In this document: piece by piece, positions 36,301-53,540 of the stretch
Layout: every line of letters begins with the position of its first letter
Numbering within the stretch: position 1 is the stretch's first letter
Made by a program: the position numbers and the translations under genes
Assembly (NCBI RefSeq): GCF_002775205.1
Contig: NC_036464.1
Span: 2,094,501-2,158,500 of the forward strand
Direction of reading: 5' to 3'
From: Xiphophorus maculatus
Taxonomy: Eukaryota; Chordata; Actinopteri; Cyprinodontiformes; Poeciliidae
DNA length: 64,000 nt
The notes under the pieces: generated by a model
Databases searched by the model: none
What the model was told of the DNA's origin: nothing
What the model saw: only the letters and a program-made list of their open reading frames with translations

Positions 36301-39300
36301 TTTGAAAGTTTCTCTTTCCCATTCTGGTATGACTCTGCCATCTTTGTTTCTGTATCAACTGGCTCAGTTTAAGACGACCAGCAGCGCCCTCTGCTGGATG
36401 GAGGAAATACTACAACACTGACAGAAGGTCTAAGCAGACATTATTAATATTATTAACTAATTTTAATCAAACATCGACAATCATAATTCGGCTAATTGCT
36501 TGCTTTCTTAATTTTTTTGTAAAACAAAATTAAATGACCCAAGATAAATGCAAAAACAATAGCTAGCTAGCTAGCAACAGTATATTAGCAGCTAGCTACC
36601 TGTAGCTGCCTGTGGGAGCCAAACTTCTGCCTGACAGAGAAGTTCCACAAGAATATTAAAAAAAACTACATATATGAGAATAAATGGACCTCCCACAATA
36701 TATTTAAGGCCAAATAGTTCTTGTAGATGAATTTCAGACATTTTAAGGCTTTAACTCTTTTTCCTGTGAACAGGTCAGAACCAGCAGGGGGAACTGGACC
36801 TGGAGGCGACTCACTTGGCCTGCTGGTTGTAGCGTAGAGCTTTGATGCACTTCCCCAAGCTGAGCAGTGAGGCGTTGATGTTTCCTGCCTCCTTCAGGCG
36901 CTCTCCTTTGTTCTGAGTCTTGGCACATCGCTCGGAGCCGGCCAGGTCACACAGACACAACCTGCAGGGCAGAGCGGCCATGTTTAACCTGCACAAGCTG
37001 GAGCGGGTGAGCTTCCCCTCTACTCACTCGCTGATGGTGTGGACTCTGGGCGGGTCGCTGTCCTCTACGCTCAGAATCCGGATGGAGAAGATGCTGTGAC
37101 TGGAAGCAGACAGTCGGTCGTTAGAGAACAGCAGGAAGCAGCTGGACGTGAGGAACAACGGTGGCGCTGCTCACCTCCTGCTGGAGAGTTGGTTGAGGCG
37201 GGTGGAGGAGAAGCTCTGGTTCCTCCGGCCCAGTTTCACCACTCTGAACGCCTCCTCAGCACTGCTCACCTGGACCCAGCGTAGATCTGAACACACAGCA
37301 GCCATCAGTCACTTCCTGTCTGACATCAGAAAACCTTCAGCTGCAGCTCTGCGCCCTGACCTTTCACGTAGGAGTTGCTGTTGGCGTCCTGTGCCAGCCG
37401 CAGAGCCGGCCTGCGCAGCGCCCCGCTCTGTGCCACCTCCAGGAGGTCGAGGATGTTCTCGTTGTAGATCTCACAGAAGGAGACCCAGACGGAGAACTTG
37501 GTGTTGGGTTTGACGTCCAGGATGATTCTGTCTTGGGCTGCAGTACTGGGCTGCGGCGCCGTGGAGCCTGCAGACAACAGACCTTCTAAAACCCTACAGA
37601 CAGCTGCAGAGAAACACGCTGGCTTAAAGCTACATCTCCAAACATTCACAAAAAAATTATTTCTATGTCCTGACAGTAAAATATAAAACAGTTAATGTGA
37701 TCAAATTAAATCTAATCTCCTCTGCCATCTGCAGAAATACATCGTTTGGTAAAAAACAACCAGTTAGAGCCAGGAGGAGGGTCTTAACGCTGTCAATCAT
37801 TCTGGTGTATACACTGGCTCTGATTGGTTGTTTCTGACTGTAGAGGTGTTTTTCTGCAAATGGCACTAGGACCATTGGGAAGAGTTTGATTAACTCTTTC
37901 ATATTATTCTGTCAGGACAAAGTGACAGTTTCAACATGTATGTAAAACACATTTTTATAAAAGTTGCCTACTGCAGCTTTAATCAATAAAATAATTAGAA
38001 AAGCTGCTGGTTGAAATAAACAGATATCAGACTCACCTTCAAACCAAGTCTTGCTGGTCGCGTTCTGCAGGCTGCTGCTGCTCTTCTCATTCTGAAGGAA
38101 ACAGAAACAAACAGATTACATCCAGCATCAGGTGACCTCCAGAGGTCAACAGCTTTCCTAGCAACGCTGAGCAGAAAGTCAAGCTTTCTTCTTAAAACTG
38201 AACCTTACTGATCCTGATTCTGTTACCGTGGTAACTCGGTCTGAACTCCTGAGTATGAATTCAGTTTTAACAATATTCATTTGAATTTCTCTCAGAAATA
38301 TCTGCCTAAAAATATAGAAATTTTTTGAAGGAAATGTGTTGTTGATATGGTAACTGGGTCAGTTCAGATTATTTATTCAGCGGGAATTTACTACAAATGT
38401 TGCCTGAAGGAACTTAAAAAAAACCTAACTTAAAACAGAAATCTAACAAATTCAATCCAAGTCATATAAACACATTCAAATCTTGAGAGAGAAACTCTAC
38501 TAATGTAGGCTTCCTGCAGAACTAATGCTTGTCATTAATAATGTAATGCAGATTAGAAATGTATGTTCAACCTCTCACTGTTAGATAATCAGGTTTATTC
38601 ATCTGACTCAGTTCATATACAACCATAATAAAATCATTTCAGAGTCTAACTGAAAGCTTGCCTCCTGTAAACAGTTAGTTTTGCTTCAGTTGGGCCCAAC
38701 ACCCAACTGGGCCCGTCCGGGTCCTGCGGGGGTTGGGCCCGGAGCCGCTCACCTCTCTGAGTTGTTTGAGCAGGTTGTTCTTGAACAGCGCCTCGTCGGC
38801 CTGCTGCTGGCGGCTCAGAGCCAGGAACTCCCTGCAGCGGTGCGGCTTGACGCTCAGGCCCTGGAACACGTTGTCACCGATGCTGCTGAAGATGAGGCGC
38901 AGCGCCCGGGGCAGGATTCCAGCTTCAGCTTCAGAGTCGGGACCTTCAGCAGCACAAACAGCAGCACAGTCAGCTCTGAGCGCTCCCTACAGGCAGCAGG
39001 CCTTCACACTGCGGGTTGCAGTACCGAGGAACGTGAAGGTCTTCCCAGAGTTGGTGATTCCATAGGTGAAAATCAGAGAGTTTTCTCCTTCCAGGACATT
39101 TTTGACCAGATCTTTGACGGTGCCTTCAAAAAGCTCACTTTGTGTCGTTTCTGGGCCGTAAACCTTAAAGAGACAGAACCGTTAAATCAATCCTCAATTA
39201 GCAATAACACACTTAATATAAGAAATATTCAGTAAAAGTACTAAAAGCTGGTAAGTTCTTATTCATTTAAAAATTAACACAAATATATTGTTTACGCTGC

Positions 39301-40773
39301 AATGCATCCTGGGACTATGACGTATGCTAGGTGCTACAGCGCTAGCTCCATATAGCCAGAACACAAATTTTTGTGCAATAAGTAACGTTCAACACTTTCA
39401 GTTTGAACCAGAGCACATTGAAACAAACGACAATGCAGAAATGACAGGAGGAGATGAAGATGAGAAGGAGGAAGCTGGTGTTGGTTCTGCTACCGGCCCA
39501 GAAGGCGAGGGAACGCTGAAAAAAGCTGAAGTTTATCATTCAAAATGTTTACGTTAGCATCGGGATAAAAACACTTTTAAATATGATAGAATGGTTTGTT
39601 ACAATGACTTAAAGATGCTTCATAATAAACATCTATTCGTCTTCCAATTTCTTAGCTCCTGCTAATGGAGTTAGCACTACCGCCTGCTAGTTGTGCTAGT
39701 TTTAGTTCCTGCTAGTGGCGTTAACTCTAACTCCTGCCAATGGTGCTAGCTCTCGCTAATGCAGTTAGCTCTAGTAATGATTAGCTACGGTGAATGGCAA
39801 TAGATCTTGCTAATGTGTTAGCTGCTGGTAATGATGTTGGCTTTAGCTATTATAGTAAACAGTAGATAGGCCAATCACATTAGCTTGTTTCCACAGATAA
39901 CTTGTGTATGACGGCAAATAAAAACTTTGAGGCGGCTTGTCTCCATCCAGACGTTTTGTGGGCGGCCCTCATCAGCCTCCACCACCATTACGTTTTGTTT
40001 TGTTTGAATTCACTATGACCTAAACGCATCATCGGCCCAGAAGGCATTACACAGCTGAGAAAGTTGCAACTTAAACAAGTGGAAAATATAATAAAGATAC
40101 TGTTACAACATAAAGATTATGGCTTTTTACGCATAACAATAACATATGTAGTGTAACTAATAACTAACTAATTGTGGATCCATTTAACAAGAATCAGATG
40201 GACTTCCTGTTTATGTCCCAGTCAAAGTCTCACCCTGGAGAACTGGAAGCGCTGGCCGGTCTGAGGAAGGGATTTATCACTGCTGAGCCGGGCCAAAAGG
40301 GACAGACTGGGAGGCTTCAGGAGAACCGTATCTGGGGTTTCCATGGCAACACAGTCCTGCAACAAAAGCAAATACGATCTGTGTGATCTGCTGCAGGTCG
40401 TCTTCCAGATTAATTTAACATTGTCTCCACAGTTAGAAGCATTTCTACCTGTGACTCTCCATTGCTTCTTTCTGCTGAGGTCAAGGGTCGGATTCTGAGG
40501 TAAACCTGCAGGTGTTCTTTATCCTCCATGCAGGAATGCTGCAGAACAAAACAAAACAAAAAAAAACCAGTTACAAACATAAAGCACTGTAGGTCAATGA
40601 AGGCAGATCCCAACAGGGGGAATTCAATACTTTAAAATAACTTCTATATTAACCACCAAACAGCTCGGTCTGACCGGTAGTTCTGGAGAGGGGATGAACT
40701 CTCCTGAGAGTTTATTTTTCCCATCTTCAGCGAGTCTTCGTAGGTCAGTCTGGTTCAGGCAGGAGTCAGTCAT
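14646..40773 (-). CDS. kif20b: kif20b, mitotic kinesin-6 (KIF20B/MPHOSPH1), 31 coding exons
   Basis: This is the kinesin-like protein KIF20B, a plus-end-directed kinesin-6 acting at the spindle midzone and midbody in cytokinesis (family knowledge). I chained 31 exons with consensus GT-AG sites and matching phases: 40675-40773, 40449-40538, 40234-40356, 39025-39163, 38753-38943, 38037-38091, 37361-37567, 37175-37286, 37028-37099, 36815-36961, 36028-36190, 33960-34193, 33511-33650, 33315-33435, 33121-33232, 32870-33027, 30461-32073, 30240-30378, 29441-29563, 29306-29354, 28519-28644, 28267-28379, 28032-28187, 27796-27963, 26404-26517, 25870-25956, 24969-25178, 16827-16901, 16646-16745, 16002-16150, 14646-14726. 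They total 5,466 nt, i.e. 1,821 aa plus stop, almost the human length (about 1,820). Layout is an N-terminal motor, long coiled coil and basic tail. The start is the ATG just after an acceptor (tctctacag/AAAA). Confidence 0.95.
18300..18362. repeat. (GT)n microsatellite
   Basis: Two GT runs are separated by a short GGTGGGTGTGTTACAGCA segment in kif20b intron 27. Confidence 0.9.
18481..18724. repeat. 37-bp purine-rich minisatellite, ~6.5 copies
   Basis: The unit GGGATAGAGAGAAAGAAGAG plus ATGAGAGAATGAAGAGA repeats with period 37 and only A/T or A/G variants. One strand is almost pure purine (GA-rich), and the array lies in kif20b intron 27. Confidence 0.93.
20169..20195. repeat. Poly-G run
   Basis: About 23 consecutive G follow CACGGGGC. 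With the C run at 19,536-19,551 it lies inside the hAT element. Run length in assemblies is unreliable. Confidence 0.8.
20205..20600 (-). pseudogene. hAT transposase C-terminal (dimerisation) fragment
   Basis: A 131-codon minus-strand frame contains the hAT C-terminal signature: NPLQWWASN, then [19 protein letters not shown], then [10 protein letters not shown] and a closing [10 protein letters not shown]. The DDE-type catalytic part and zinc finger are missing, so it cannot be functional. The frame is open to its stop, suggesting fairly recent activity of the family. Confidence 0.88.
24969..30378 (-). CDS. kif20b: kif20b exons 18-27: distal coiled coil and start of tail (aa 1259-1687)
   Basis: Ten exons continue the stalk. 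They include blocks conserved with mammalian KIF20[50 protein letters not shown] and [13 protein letters not shown]. Exon 27 (70 codons) carries the tail signature [19 protein letters not shown] plus [16 protein letters not shown], which identifies the orthologue clearly. Phases match at every junction. Intron 26 is almost filled by a TIR element that ends eight bases inside the donor of exon 26. Confidence 0.93.
25266..25861. mobile_element. ~596-bp non-autonomous TIR element, copy 1 (kif20b intron 26)
   Basis: The left end AGTTCACACTACACGATT is matched in reverse complement by the right end (ACTTCACACTGCACGATT) with two mismatches. The interior shares TTGAATGTGACAGGTA and AATCCCAAACAGCTGAC with copy 2 at 34.9-35.3 kb. 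No clear target duplication is seen. The right end lies eight bases inside the exon 26 splice donor. Confidence 0.75.
30461..32073 (-). CDS. kif20b: kif20b exon 17: giant coiled-coil exon with periodic array (aa 722-1259)
   Basis: This 1,613-nt exon encodes most of the stalk, with high E, Q, K and L and a heptad pattern. Between 30,601 and 31,212 (aa ~1009-1212) lie 16 consecutive modules: eleven of 14 residues ([14 protein letters not shown] type) and five of 10 residues ([10 protein letters not shown] type). The underlying DNA is a 42/30-bp minisatellite, most homogeneous at 30,730-31,212. Fourteen residues equal two heptads, while ten residues shift the register by three. The opposite strand has a 223-codon open frame that is only a shadow of the repeat. 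Exon ends are acceptor cttttcag and donor AG/GTAACG, phase 2. Confidence 0.92.
30601..31212 (-). repeat. kif20b: Coding 42/30-bp tandem repeat in kif20b exon 17
   Basis: Sixteen in-frame modules are based on the core codons for KVATLQ, alternating long (42-nt) and short (30-nt) units, often as a 72-nt pair. Copies toward 30,601 are more diverged. In-frame lengths preserve the reading frame despite copy-number change. Confidence 0.93.
32698..32745. mobile_element. Possible hAT-like terminus fragment
   Basis: CACGGCCCGGTACCAGTCCG and GGACCGGGGGTTAGGGAC resemble the ends of certain hAT non-autonomous elements. Only one end is visible in kif20b intron 16. Assignment is from memory of the motif. 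Confidence 0.35.
32870..34193 (-). CDS. kif20b: kif20b exons 12-16: neck and proximal stalk (aa 467-721)
   Basis: Exon 12 (78 codons) leaves the motor with a SLEDVLED motif shared with mammalian KIF20B, followed by ten consecutive glutamates (aa 508-517). Those are encoded by a GAA/GAG run that is itself a short repeat. Exons 13-16 begin the coiled coil ([20 protein letters not shown]). Exon 16 uses the acceptor cctgtgaag at 33,028-33,029 rather than the inner cttcag at 32,990. Only the upstream site matches the phase left by exon 15 and adds an [13 protein letters not shown] segment. Confidence 0.9.
34255..34620. repeat. Dispersed repeat (LINE-tail-like) in kif20b intron 11
   Basis: TTTATTTAATCAGGTAAA, followed by AGATCTAGATCTCATTTTCA and AGAGGGACCTG, is a familiar fish interspersed motif. 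Then come CCACGCTGTGGGGCCAACAC and related phrases. No coding potential is seen. Confidence 0.5.
34875..35290. mobile_element. TIR element, copy 2, inverted and truncated (kif20b intron 11)
   Basis: Read on the minus strand, this repeats the order of copy 1: terminal AGTTCACACTACATGATTTT, then GTTGAATGTGACAGGTA, then AATCCCAAACAGCTGAC and a GAAATGACAAGG stretch. The other terminus is missing. Orientation is opposite to copy 1. Confidence 0.7.
35787..35979 (+). mobile_element. tRNA-derived SINE
   Basis: A tRNA-like head carries a box A-like TGGCGTAGGACGTAGCG and a box B-like GGTTCGAATCC at ~35,833-35,843. It is followed by a tRNA-unrelated body (CATGTCTTGCCCCCTCTCC, then TAAGGGACACTAGAGCCC) and an A-rich tail. 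This is the standard architecture of fish tRNA SINEs, transcribed by Pol III. It is not a functional tRNA gene. It sits in kif20b intron 11, antisense to the gene. Confidence 0.85.
36028..40773 (-). CDS. kif20b: kif20b exons 1-11: kinesin motor domain (aa 1-466)
   Basis: ATP hydrolysis and microtubule binding reside here. The first strand is VYLRIRPLT (exon 2). The P-loop GITNSGKT lies at aa 139-146 (exon 4). Switch I SSRSH is at aa 336-340, split across exons 8 and 9, and switch II DLAGSE is at aa 368-373 (exon 10). The motor closes with [11 protein letters not shown] and LKFSAVAQK (exon 11). All catalytic motifs are intact, so the motor should be active. An extended loop around aa 200-270 between P-loop and switch I is typical of kinesin-6. 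The short exon 6 (55 nt, serine-rich) lies in that variable loop. Confidence 0.95.
37740..37980. repeat. Dispersed repeat in kif20b intron 6
   Basis: The phrase GGCTCTGATTGGTTGTTTCTG with an adjacent inverted CAGGAGGAGGGTCTTAACGC also occurs twice at 51.17-51.48 kb, next to ATTGACAGCACTAAGACC. This indicates a shared interspersed family. Its end CTACTGCAGCTTTAA is visible here. Confidence 0.6.
39640..39850. repeat. Degenerate ~30-bp tandem repeat in kif20b intron 3
   Basis: Variants of CTCCTGCTAATGGAGTTAGC recur about six times with substitutions and indels. No function is apparent. Confidence 0.6.
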
Positions 40774-41257
40774 TTTTCTGTAGAGACAGAAAAACAAAAA
40801 CAATCAAAAACACAAATTATCTAAAGGCAGAAACTTATTGATGGCAATTAAATGAAATGTTCATCGAACTGACAAATCAATATATGGTGCAAAGCCCACT
40901 GCCTCCATGGTGTTGAAAACTGACCAGAATTTCTTGTTTTCTTTTTCTCGAAGCTTTTCGGTAAACAGAGAGAAAATTCCTTCTATGTTTCAATGCTAGA
41001 TAACAATGTCTGCGCTCAAAATATATCTAAAATACAACATCCTCTCAAACAATTGTTTTCATGTTTGTTATCTTTCAAAAATTTTTCCTAAATTTGTTTT
41101 TGTTTTTTTTCCCTGACGACATGAAACGGTGTCACCTGTCAACGGCTAACACGGCTAGCTGGACACGGCTAAAACTTTGCTAAAGTTCGGTAAATTTAAA
41201 GAAAAAACAACCCAGCTTTCATATTACAACTACGCCCAGAACTGAAAATGTACTCAC

Positions 41258-41425
41258 ATAGCAGCTTTACATTCATAGCATTTACACACAAGCAAAAATA
41301 ATACGTTTTCTTCTTTTTAAATTGACATGCTAACTGTCGTCGAGCTAAATCACACTAAACAGTCGCGGTTCTGCGTTTGAAAGAGTCCAATCGGTGCCAA
41401 ACAGAAGTTGCGCATGCGCTATAGC
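41258..41425 (-). promoter_or_regulatory. kif20b: kif20b promoter and 5' untranslated exon
   Basis: A consensus donor GTGAGT (plus 41,252-41,257) would splice a 5' UTR exon onto the acceptor just upstream of the ATG exon. Upstream in gene orientation are a CHR-like TTTGAA/TTCAAA (41,376-41,381), a CCAAT box (41,387-41,391, ATTGG on the gene strand) and a perfect NRF1 palindrome GCGCATGCGC (41,410-41,419). CHR plus CCAAT is typical of G2/M genes repressed by DREAM and activated by MuvB-B-MYB/NF-Y (family knowledge). The transcription start is inferred near 41,370. Confidence 0.55.
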
Positions 41426-41514
41426 TGTGTGGCGTTCATGAACTATATTTGAGCTCGGAATGTGAAATTAATCACCGGAAAGCAACAGTCAGACAAGAAG
41501 ACAGTAATTTTAAG

Positions 41515-41800
41515 CAGAGGTGTCAAAACTATTCACATTCTCTACTTAAGTAGAGGTAGAGACACTTGTATGAGCAAATATTCTAGCAAAAGTAAAAGTA
41601 AAAACTTTTTTAACTTTACTAAAGTTAAAGTTAAAAAAGTTTTAAAATGTACTTAAGTACAAAAGGTAAATAGTAATTTTCATCTTTAAGAATACAAAAT
41701 GACTTTCGATAAGTCTAAAGTACTTAAAAAGTTCTAGTCATACAAAATACATTATTTTTTCTTTTGTTGACAAAATAAAGAAAAACAGAAAACCTAATCC
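41515..41800. mobile_element. Degenerate dispersed element upstream of kif20b
   Basis: GCAGAGGTGTCAAAACTATTC, then CTCTACTTAAGTAGAGGTAG and AAAAGTAAAAGTAAAAAC match a familiar fish non-autonomous DNA element start. A second end is not visible. Positions 41,957-42,100 (CATGGTGGAGGGGTTTGAGG) also look like a retroelement scrap. Confidence 0.4.
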
Positions 41801-42456
41801 AGATTATACAATTTCAGCCGATAAAGCTCTGTTGGAAGAAACCACAGAACCAAGCTGATTAAAGGCAGCCATTTTACATCAGTTAATACTGTCAGGTCTT
41901 CCTTTACCATCCTTGGACTAACACCAGAGCGCCACCTTGAGGCCTCTCTCCAGATCGGTTAACGACTGTTTCTGGTTTTATTTCCCCCCTCCGTGTGCTG
42001 CCACCTCATCATGGTGGAGGGGTTTGAGGGTCCCAGAGATCCTAGGAGCCGTCAGACGCTTCATGCCAGGCTTCATTTGCCCCCCGCCAGGCTTGTTTTC
42101 CCCCACAGCAGGCTATGTGTTTAGTGATATTAATTAAGGATCTTTTTCCACCAGTCACAGTAAAGACGGATTAAGCTACAGGTTTCTAGTTGAGGCATTG
42201 AACTGGCTGTGAGGGTTATGAACCAGATGTGCCGTCCCTTCAGCTGCCTTTTGACTTCACACGCTGTTATTTCTGGATTATGATGCCTGATCGTTCATCT
42301 GACCTTCTGTAACGTACATTTTTTTTGCCTAAACACACAGTTATTTTTTACTTTAAGTAGACTTAACATATGTTGAGCTAGTACTGTTAGCTGCTAACTG
42401 CTCTACATGTCTGCTGAAGACAAACAAGAATAAAACACGTTCAAATCAAAGACAAG

Positions 42457-42462
42457 TTTATT
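42457..42462 (-). terminator. ankrd1: Candidate ankrd1 polyadenylation signal
   Basis: AATAAA on the minus strand, the first one after the ankrd1 stop, gives a 3' UTR of about 720 nt. Confidence 0.5.
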
Positions 42463-43167
42463 AAATATTTATATTTCAACCAACAGTTACAGACATCTTA
42501 CAAAATCCATTTGTTTCAATAACTTTACATGTCAAACTTCCTCTGAACCATCAGCAGCGCTCCAACTCTGTCTCTCTGTTTATCAGCGTCATAATTAGAG
42601 GTGGAGCCTGAATATCCTAACGGTCGCCTGATGGGAGAACTTTCTGAACAATCTATCAGTTTTTGTCCCTAACAGAAGGTTGGAAAGAAGCAGGATGGCC
42701 TTTACATTAACAGATCATCAGAATGAATAAAAACTAGAAGGAAAGGAGAGAGATTCTGTCCAACCTGGAGAGCAAACTTACTTTGTTCTGACTTATTTCC
42801 CTTAAACAGCACAAAAGCAGACGATTTGCTTCAGGTGCAGATCAACACAACAAGCCGCACACTGTTAGAGCTAAATCACGTCTGGCAATAAATAAACATC
42901 TCATTCATCCAGAAATGAATCACCTTCTGGTGCATCGTCACTGAACTCAACTCAGCTCAATATTAAATAAAGAAAAACTGAAGAAATCGTCTTCTGTCAG
43001 CTGGACACCGACCAGCAGCATCCAGCTGACTGAAGAGACAAAACTCTTCCTGCCTGGACTTCACATTGTTGGTGAACGTTCCCTGATGGAGACCAAAGGT
43101 CTACTGAGCCAGCGGGTTGCTGGTTCAGATCCCTGAATCGTCTATTTCCTGCAGACAGTCCAGGGCA

Positions 43168-46057
<2,890 letters not shown>

Positions 46058-46100
46058 CCTGATGAAGCTGGGAGGTTCTGGGACAGATTTGGGTCCTCTG

Positions 46101-46161
46101 TGTCCCTCTGTGTCCCTCTGTGTCCCTCTGGTGTCCCTCTGTGTCCCTCTGTGTCCCTCTG
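46101..46161 (-). repeat. 10-bp tandem repeat in the ankrd1 5' UTR/start region
   Basis: Six copies of TGTCCCTCTG (CAGAGGGACA on the gene strand), with one extra G after the third, lie between the TATA box and the ATG. Confidence 0.9.
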
Positions 46162-46172
46162 CAGCCTGCGGC

Positions 46173-46182
46173 TCTTTTATAT
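46173..46182 (-). promoter_or_regulatory. ankrd1: ankrd1 TATA box
   Basis: GATATAAAAGAG on the minus strand lies 115-125 bp upstream of the ATG. Standard spacing puts the start site near 46,145, inside the 10-bp repeat. A TATA promoter suits an inducible muscle gene. Confidence 0.65.
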
Positions 46183-46184
46183 CA

Positions 46185-47780
46185 GGCAGGAAAAACGTTC
46201 GGTCGGAGTCGTGTTACCATCCTCGTGCTGCTGTGTCGCGTCCAGCCCCCAGTCCTCCCAGTTTGGACATCAGTGTGTCAGCATGCAAAGATGGAGGACA
46301 GGACAGAGGTGTCACTCTGCTGACATGTCAAGGTGAAAACTCTTTTCATCTGAGAACCTGAAAATGTTTAAAAGAAAAACTTTTCATTTTATAGTTCTTA
46401 TTTTGTTATTATTTTATTTTCTTAACTTGTAAATGTCAAATTTAATTTAAGTTTAAGTTATAAGAAAATATATTTATCTTATATTACTTTGACTTTTGAT
46501 TTAGGTTTTTAGCTAATTTTACTAAATTTTGTAAGAAATGTATATAATTTTCTATTAGTTGTAGTAGAAGTATTTCTTTTTCACCACATTATTACATTTT
46601 TGCTTGAAGTTCAGATTCTAGAGTAAATTATTATATTTTTATTCACTATTAAGCACAAATCCTGTGTAACTCTGGCGAGTCAAATTAAGTTTATTTGTAT
46701 CGCACATTTCAGCAACTAGATAGTTCAGATTATTTTACATCATAAAAACAAGATGCAGTCATCAGTTATGAAACATGCAATAAACATTATTTTTTGTCAA
46801 ATATTAAAATCAAAATAATTTTGTCAAGTCATCTTTATTGATTAATGTTCCAGTGATTATCAGCAAGTGGATTTCTATCCTCGTTTCCTGAAGCAAACTC
46901 AGAGTTTCAGCTGTTTATATGTAACTAGAATTAATTTTATGTTAAAATTAATTTAATGTGGGAATTTGAATCAGAGTGTGCCCTCTTGTTTACTTTCCAT
47001 CTCTGTTAGTACAGTATAATTCTGTCCATCACCTGTGATGTGAGTCACTATTAATAGAAATCCATTTTGTTGTATCCATGTAAAAAAAATAATCTAAACA
47101 AAGTTATATGAATAAAAATGTGTATTTATGTGTGTATTAAAACAGAAGCTGCTTTATGATGAAGATTTAAATGAGGAAAATTGGATCAGAAAATGCAAAA
47201 CATTTGCTTCTAAACAAGCTGCTAATTAAAACTATGACAACATCACTTTATAAAATCTATAGCCTGAAAATGAAAGTCAAACTATCTTTTTAATGTGGTT
47301 GTAAACAGACGTGCAGCCATGTTTAGAGGAAGCTCATGTTTTTAAATCAAATGTGAAACAGAGCGATCCGTTTTCCTGTCATTAATCCCACCATGCTGAG
47401 CATGCAGGGAAAATGCAGTGATGTCACCGTGAGGAGGCAGGTCGATGATGCTGGAGGAATAAATAGCGTCTCTTCCAAACGTCTCCTGAGAGCCGGTGGC
47501 TCTGGGTGTCATCAGGCCGTCCGTCAGCGGGACAGTCACCTTCCTGGCCAGCTGGTCAGTGTGGTCAAACTTCACGTTTCACATCAAACAGGAATGCATG
47601 AGGACCTGTGGCTGAGCTCATCGCTCACCAATCACAGCCCAGAGGCAGATCAATGTCAGGAATGATGGGAGGTCCAGTTACTGATGATCACTTAATGGTT
47701 TAAAACCAGTCAGTTAAAGATTGACCAGAGACACGACAAGCTAAGATTAAACCTCTGAATCGTGTTGATCGTCAAAAATG
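46185..47780. other. ankrd1 upstream intergenic DNA
   Basis: Positions 46,185-46,350 are moderately GC-rich promoter-proximal sequence. Positions 46,685-46,760 contain a TTTATTTGTATCGCACATTT fragment typical of a LINE 3' tail. Positions 47,360-47,670 are GC-richer than the surroundings, have open frames on both strands and could be a regulatory element. No gene is supported. Confidence 0.45.
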
Positions 47781-47804
47781 GGAAGATTTTATTAGGAAAC
47801 TGTC

Positions 47805-48560
47805 ACTGCTTATATGGATGGATTATATGGATTATAGAACCACTGGATCTGAAGGAACATTTAAATATGCTCCACTGACTCAGATTATATCAGGAATTAA
47901 GATTAGCTACCATAACTACGCAGATGATGCACAGCTCTACGTGACGATGTCACCAGGTGACTCTGAACCGTCCACCACTGACCCGAAGCTGGGAACAGAT
48001 ACATGTGTGGATGTGCCAAAACTTTCTGAACAGAAACAAGACTGAACTTATCTTTGGACCGAAAGAGGAAAGATGTAGAGCTATAGATCTAGAGTCAACA
48101 CACAGCTGGAAACTAGAGATCAGGCTGACCTCTGACCTGAACCTTCAGAGCCACATTAAGACAGTCACAGAGTCGGCCTTCTGTCACCTGAGGAACATCT
48201 CCAGGATCAGAGGACTAATGTCTCAGCATCAGAGAAACTCATCCATGAGTTTATCTTTAGTTGCATTGATTACTGCAACAGTATCTTCACGGGTCTGACT
48301 AAAAAACATCAGTCCTCCAGAATGCTGCTGATTGAGAAGCTGCTGCTGGCGTTCTGACTAAAACCAGTAAGATGGAGCACATCACTCTCAGTCCTTCACT
48401 GAGAGAATAAGATACTGTTGGCATTTTATAAATCACTGAATATCTTAAAGATCTGCTGTTGTATCAACCTTCCAGACCCCTCAGGTTTGGTTCTGGTTCT
48501 GCTCTGCATCCAGAACCAGAACCAAACATGGAGAAGCAGCTTTCAGCTTCTATGCACCAC
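47805..48560 (+). pseudogene. L2-like LINE reverse transcriptase remnant
   Basis: Broken frames on the plus strand encode the RT catalytic motif YADDAQLYV (near 47,915-47,945), then [29 protein letters not shown] and, after frame breaks, LLYQPSRPLRFG. This order is that of L2/CR1-type non-LTR reverse transcriptase ends. Several frameshifts and stops make it non-functional. Confidence 0.75.
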
Positions 48561-53328
<4,768 letters not shown>

Positions 53329-53540
53329 TGTCCTCTCTGCTGTCCATGTCTTCCTGTCCATGTGTCCTCTCTGCTGTCCATGTCTTCCTGTCCATGTGTC
53401 CTCTCTGCTGTCCATGTCTTCCTGTCCATGTGTCCTCTCTGCTGTCCATGTCTTCCTGTCCATGTGTCCTCTCTGCTGTCCATGTCTTCCTGTCCATGTG
53501 TCCTCTCTGCTGTCCATGTCTTCCTGTCCATGTGTCCCGT
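53329..53540. repeat. 34-bp minisatellite, ~6.2 copies
   Basis: TGTCCTCTCTGCTGTCCATG plus TCTTCCTGTCCATG repeats at 53329, 53363, 53397, 53431, 53465 and 53499 with no visible variation. Because 34 is not a multiple of three and the unit lacks stops, long ORFs appear in many frames; none is a gene. Confidence 0.95.

Noticed and set aside
39324..39557. Acidic 77-codon plus-strand frame within kif20b intron 3
   Set aside because: It looks like a scrap of a dispersed fish sequence (FQFEPEHIE). There is no partner exon, and it is intronic and antisense to kif20b.
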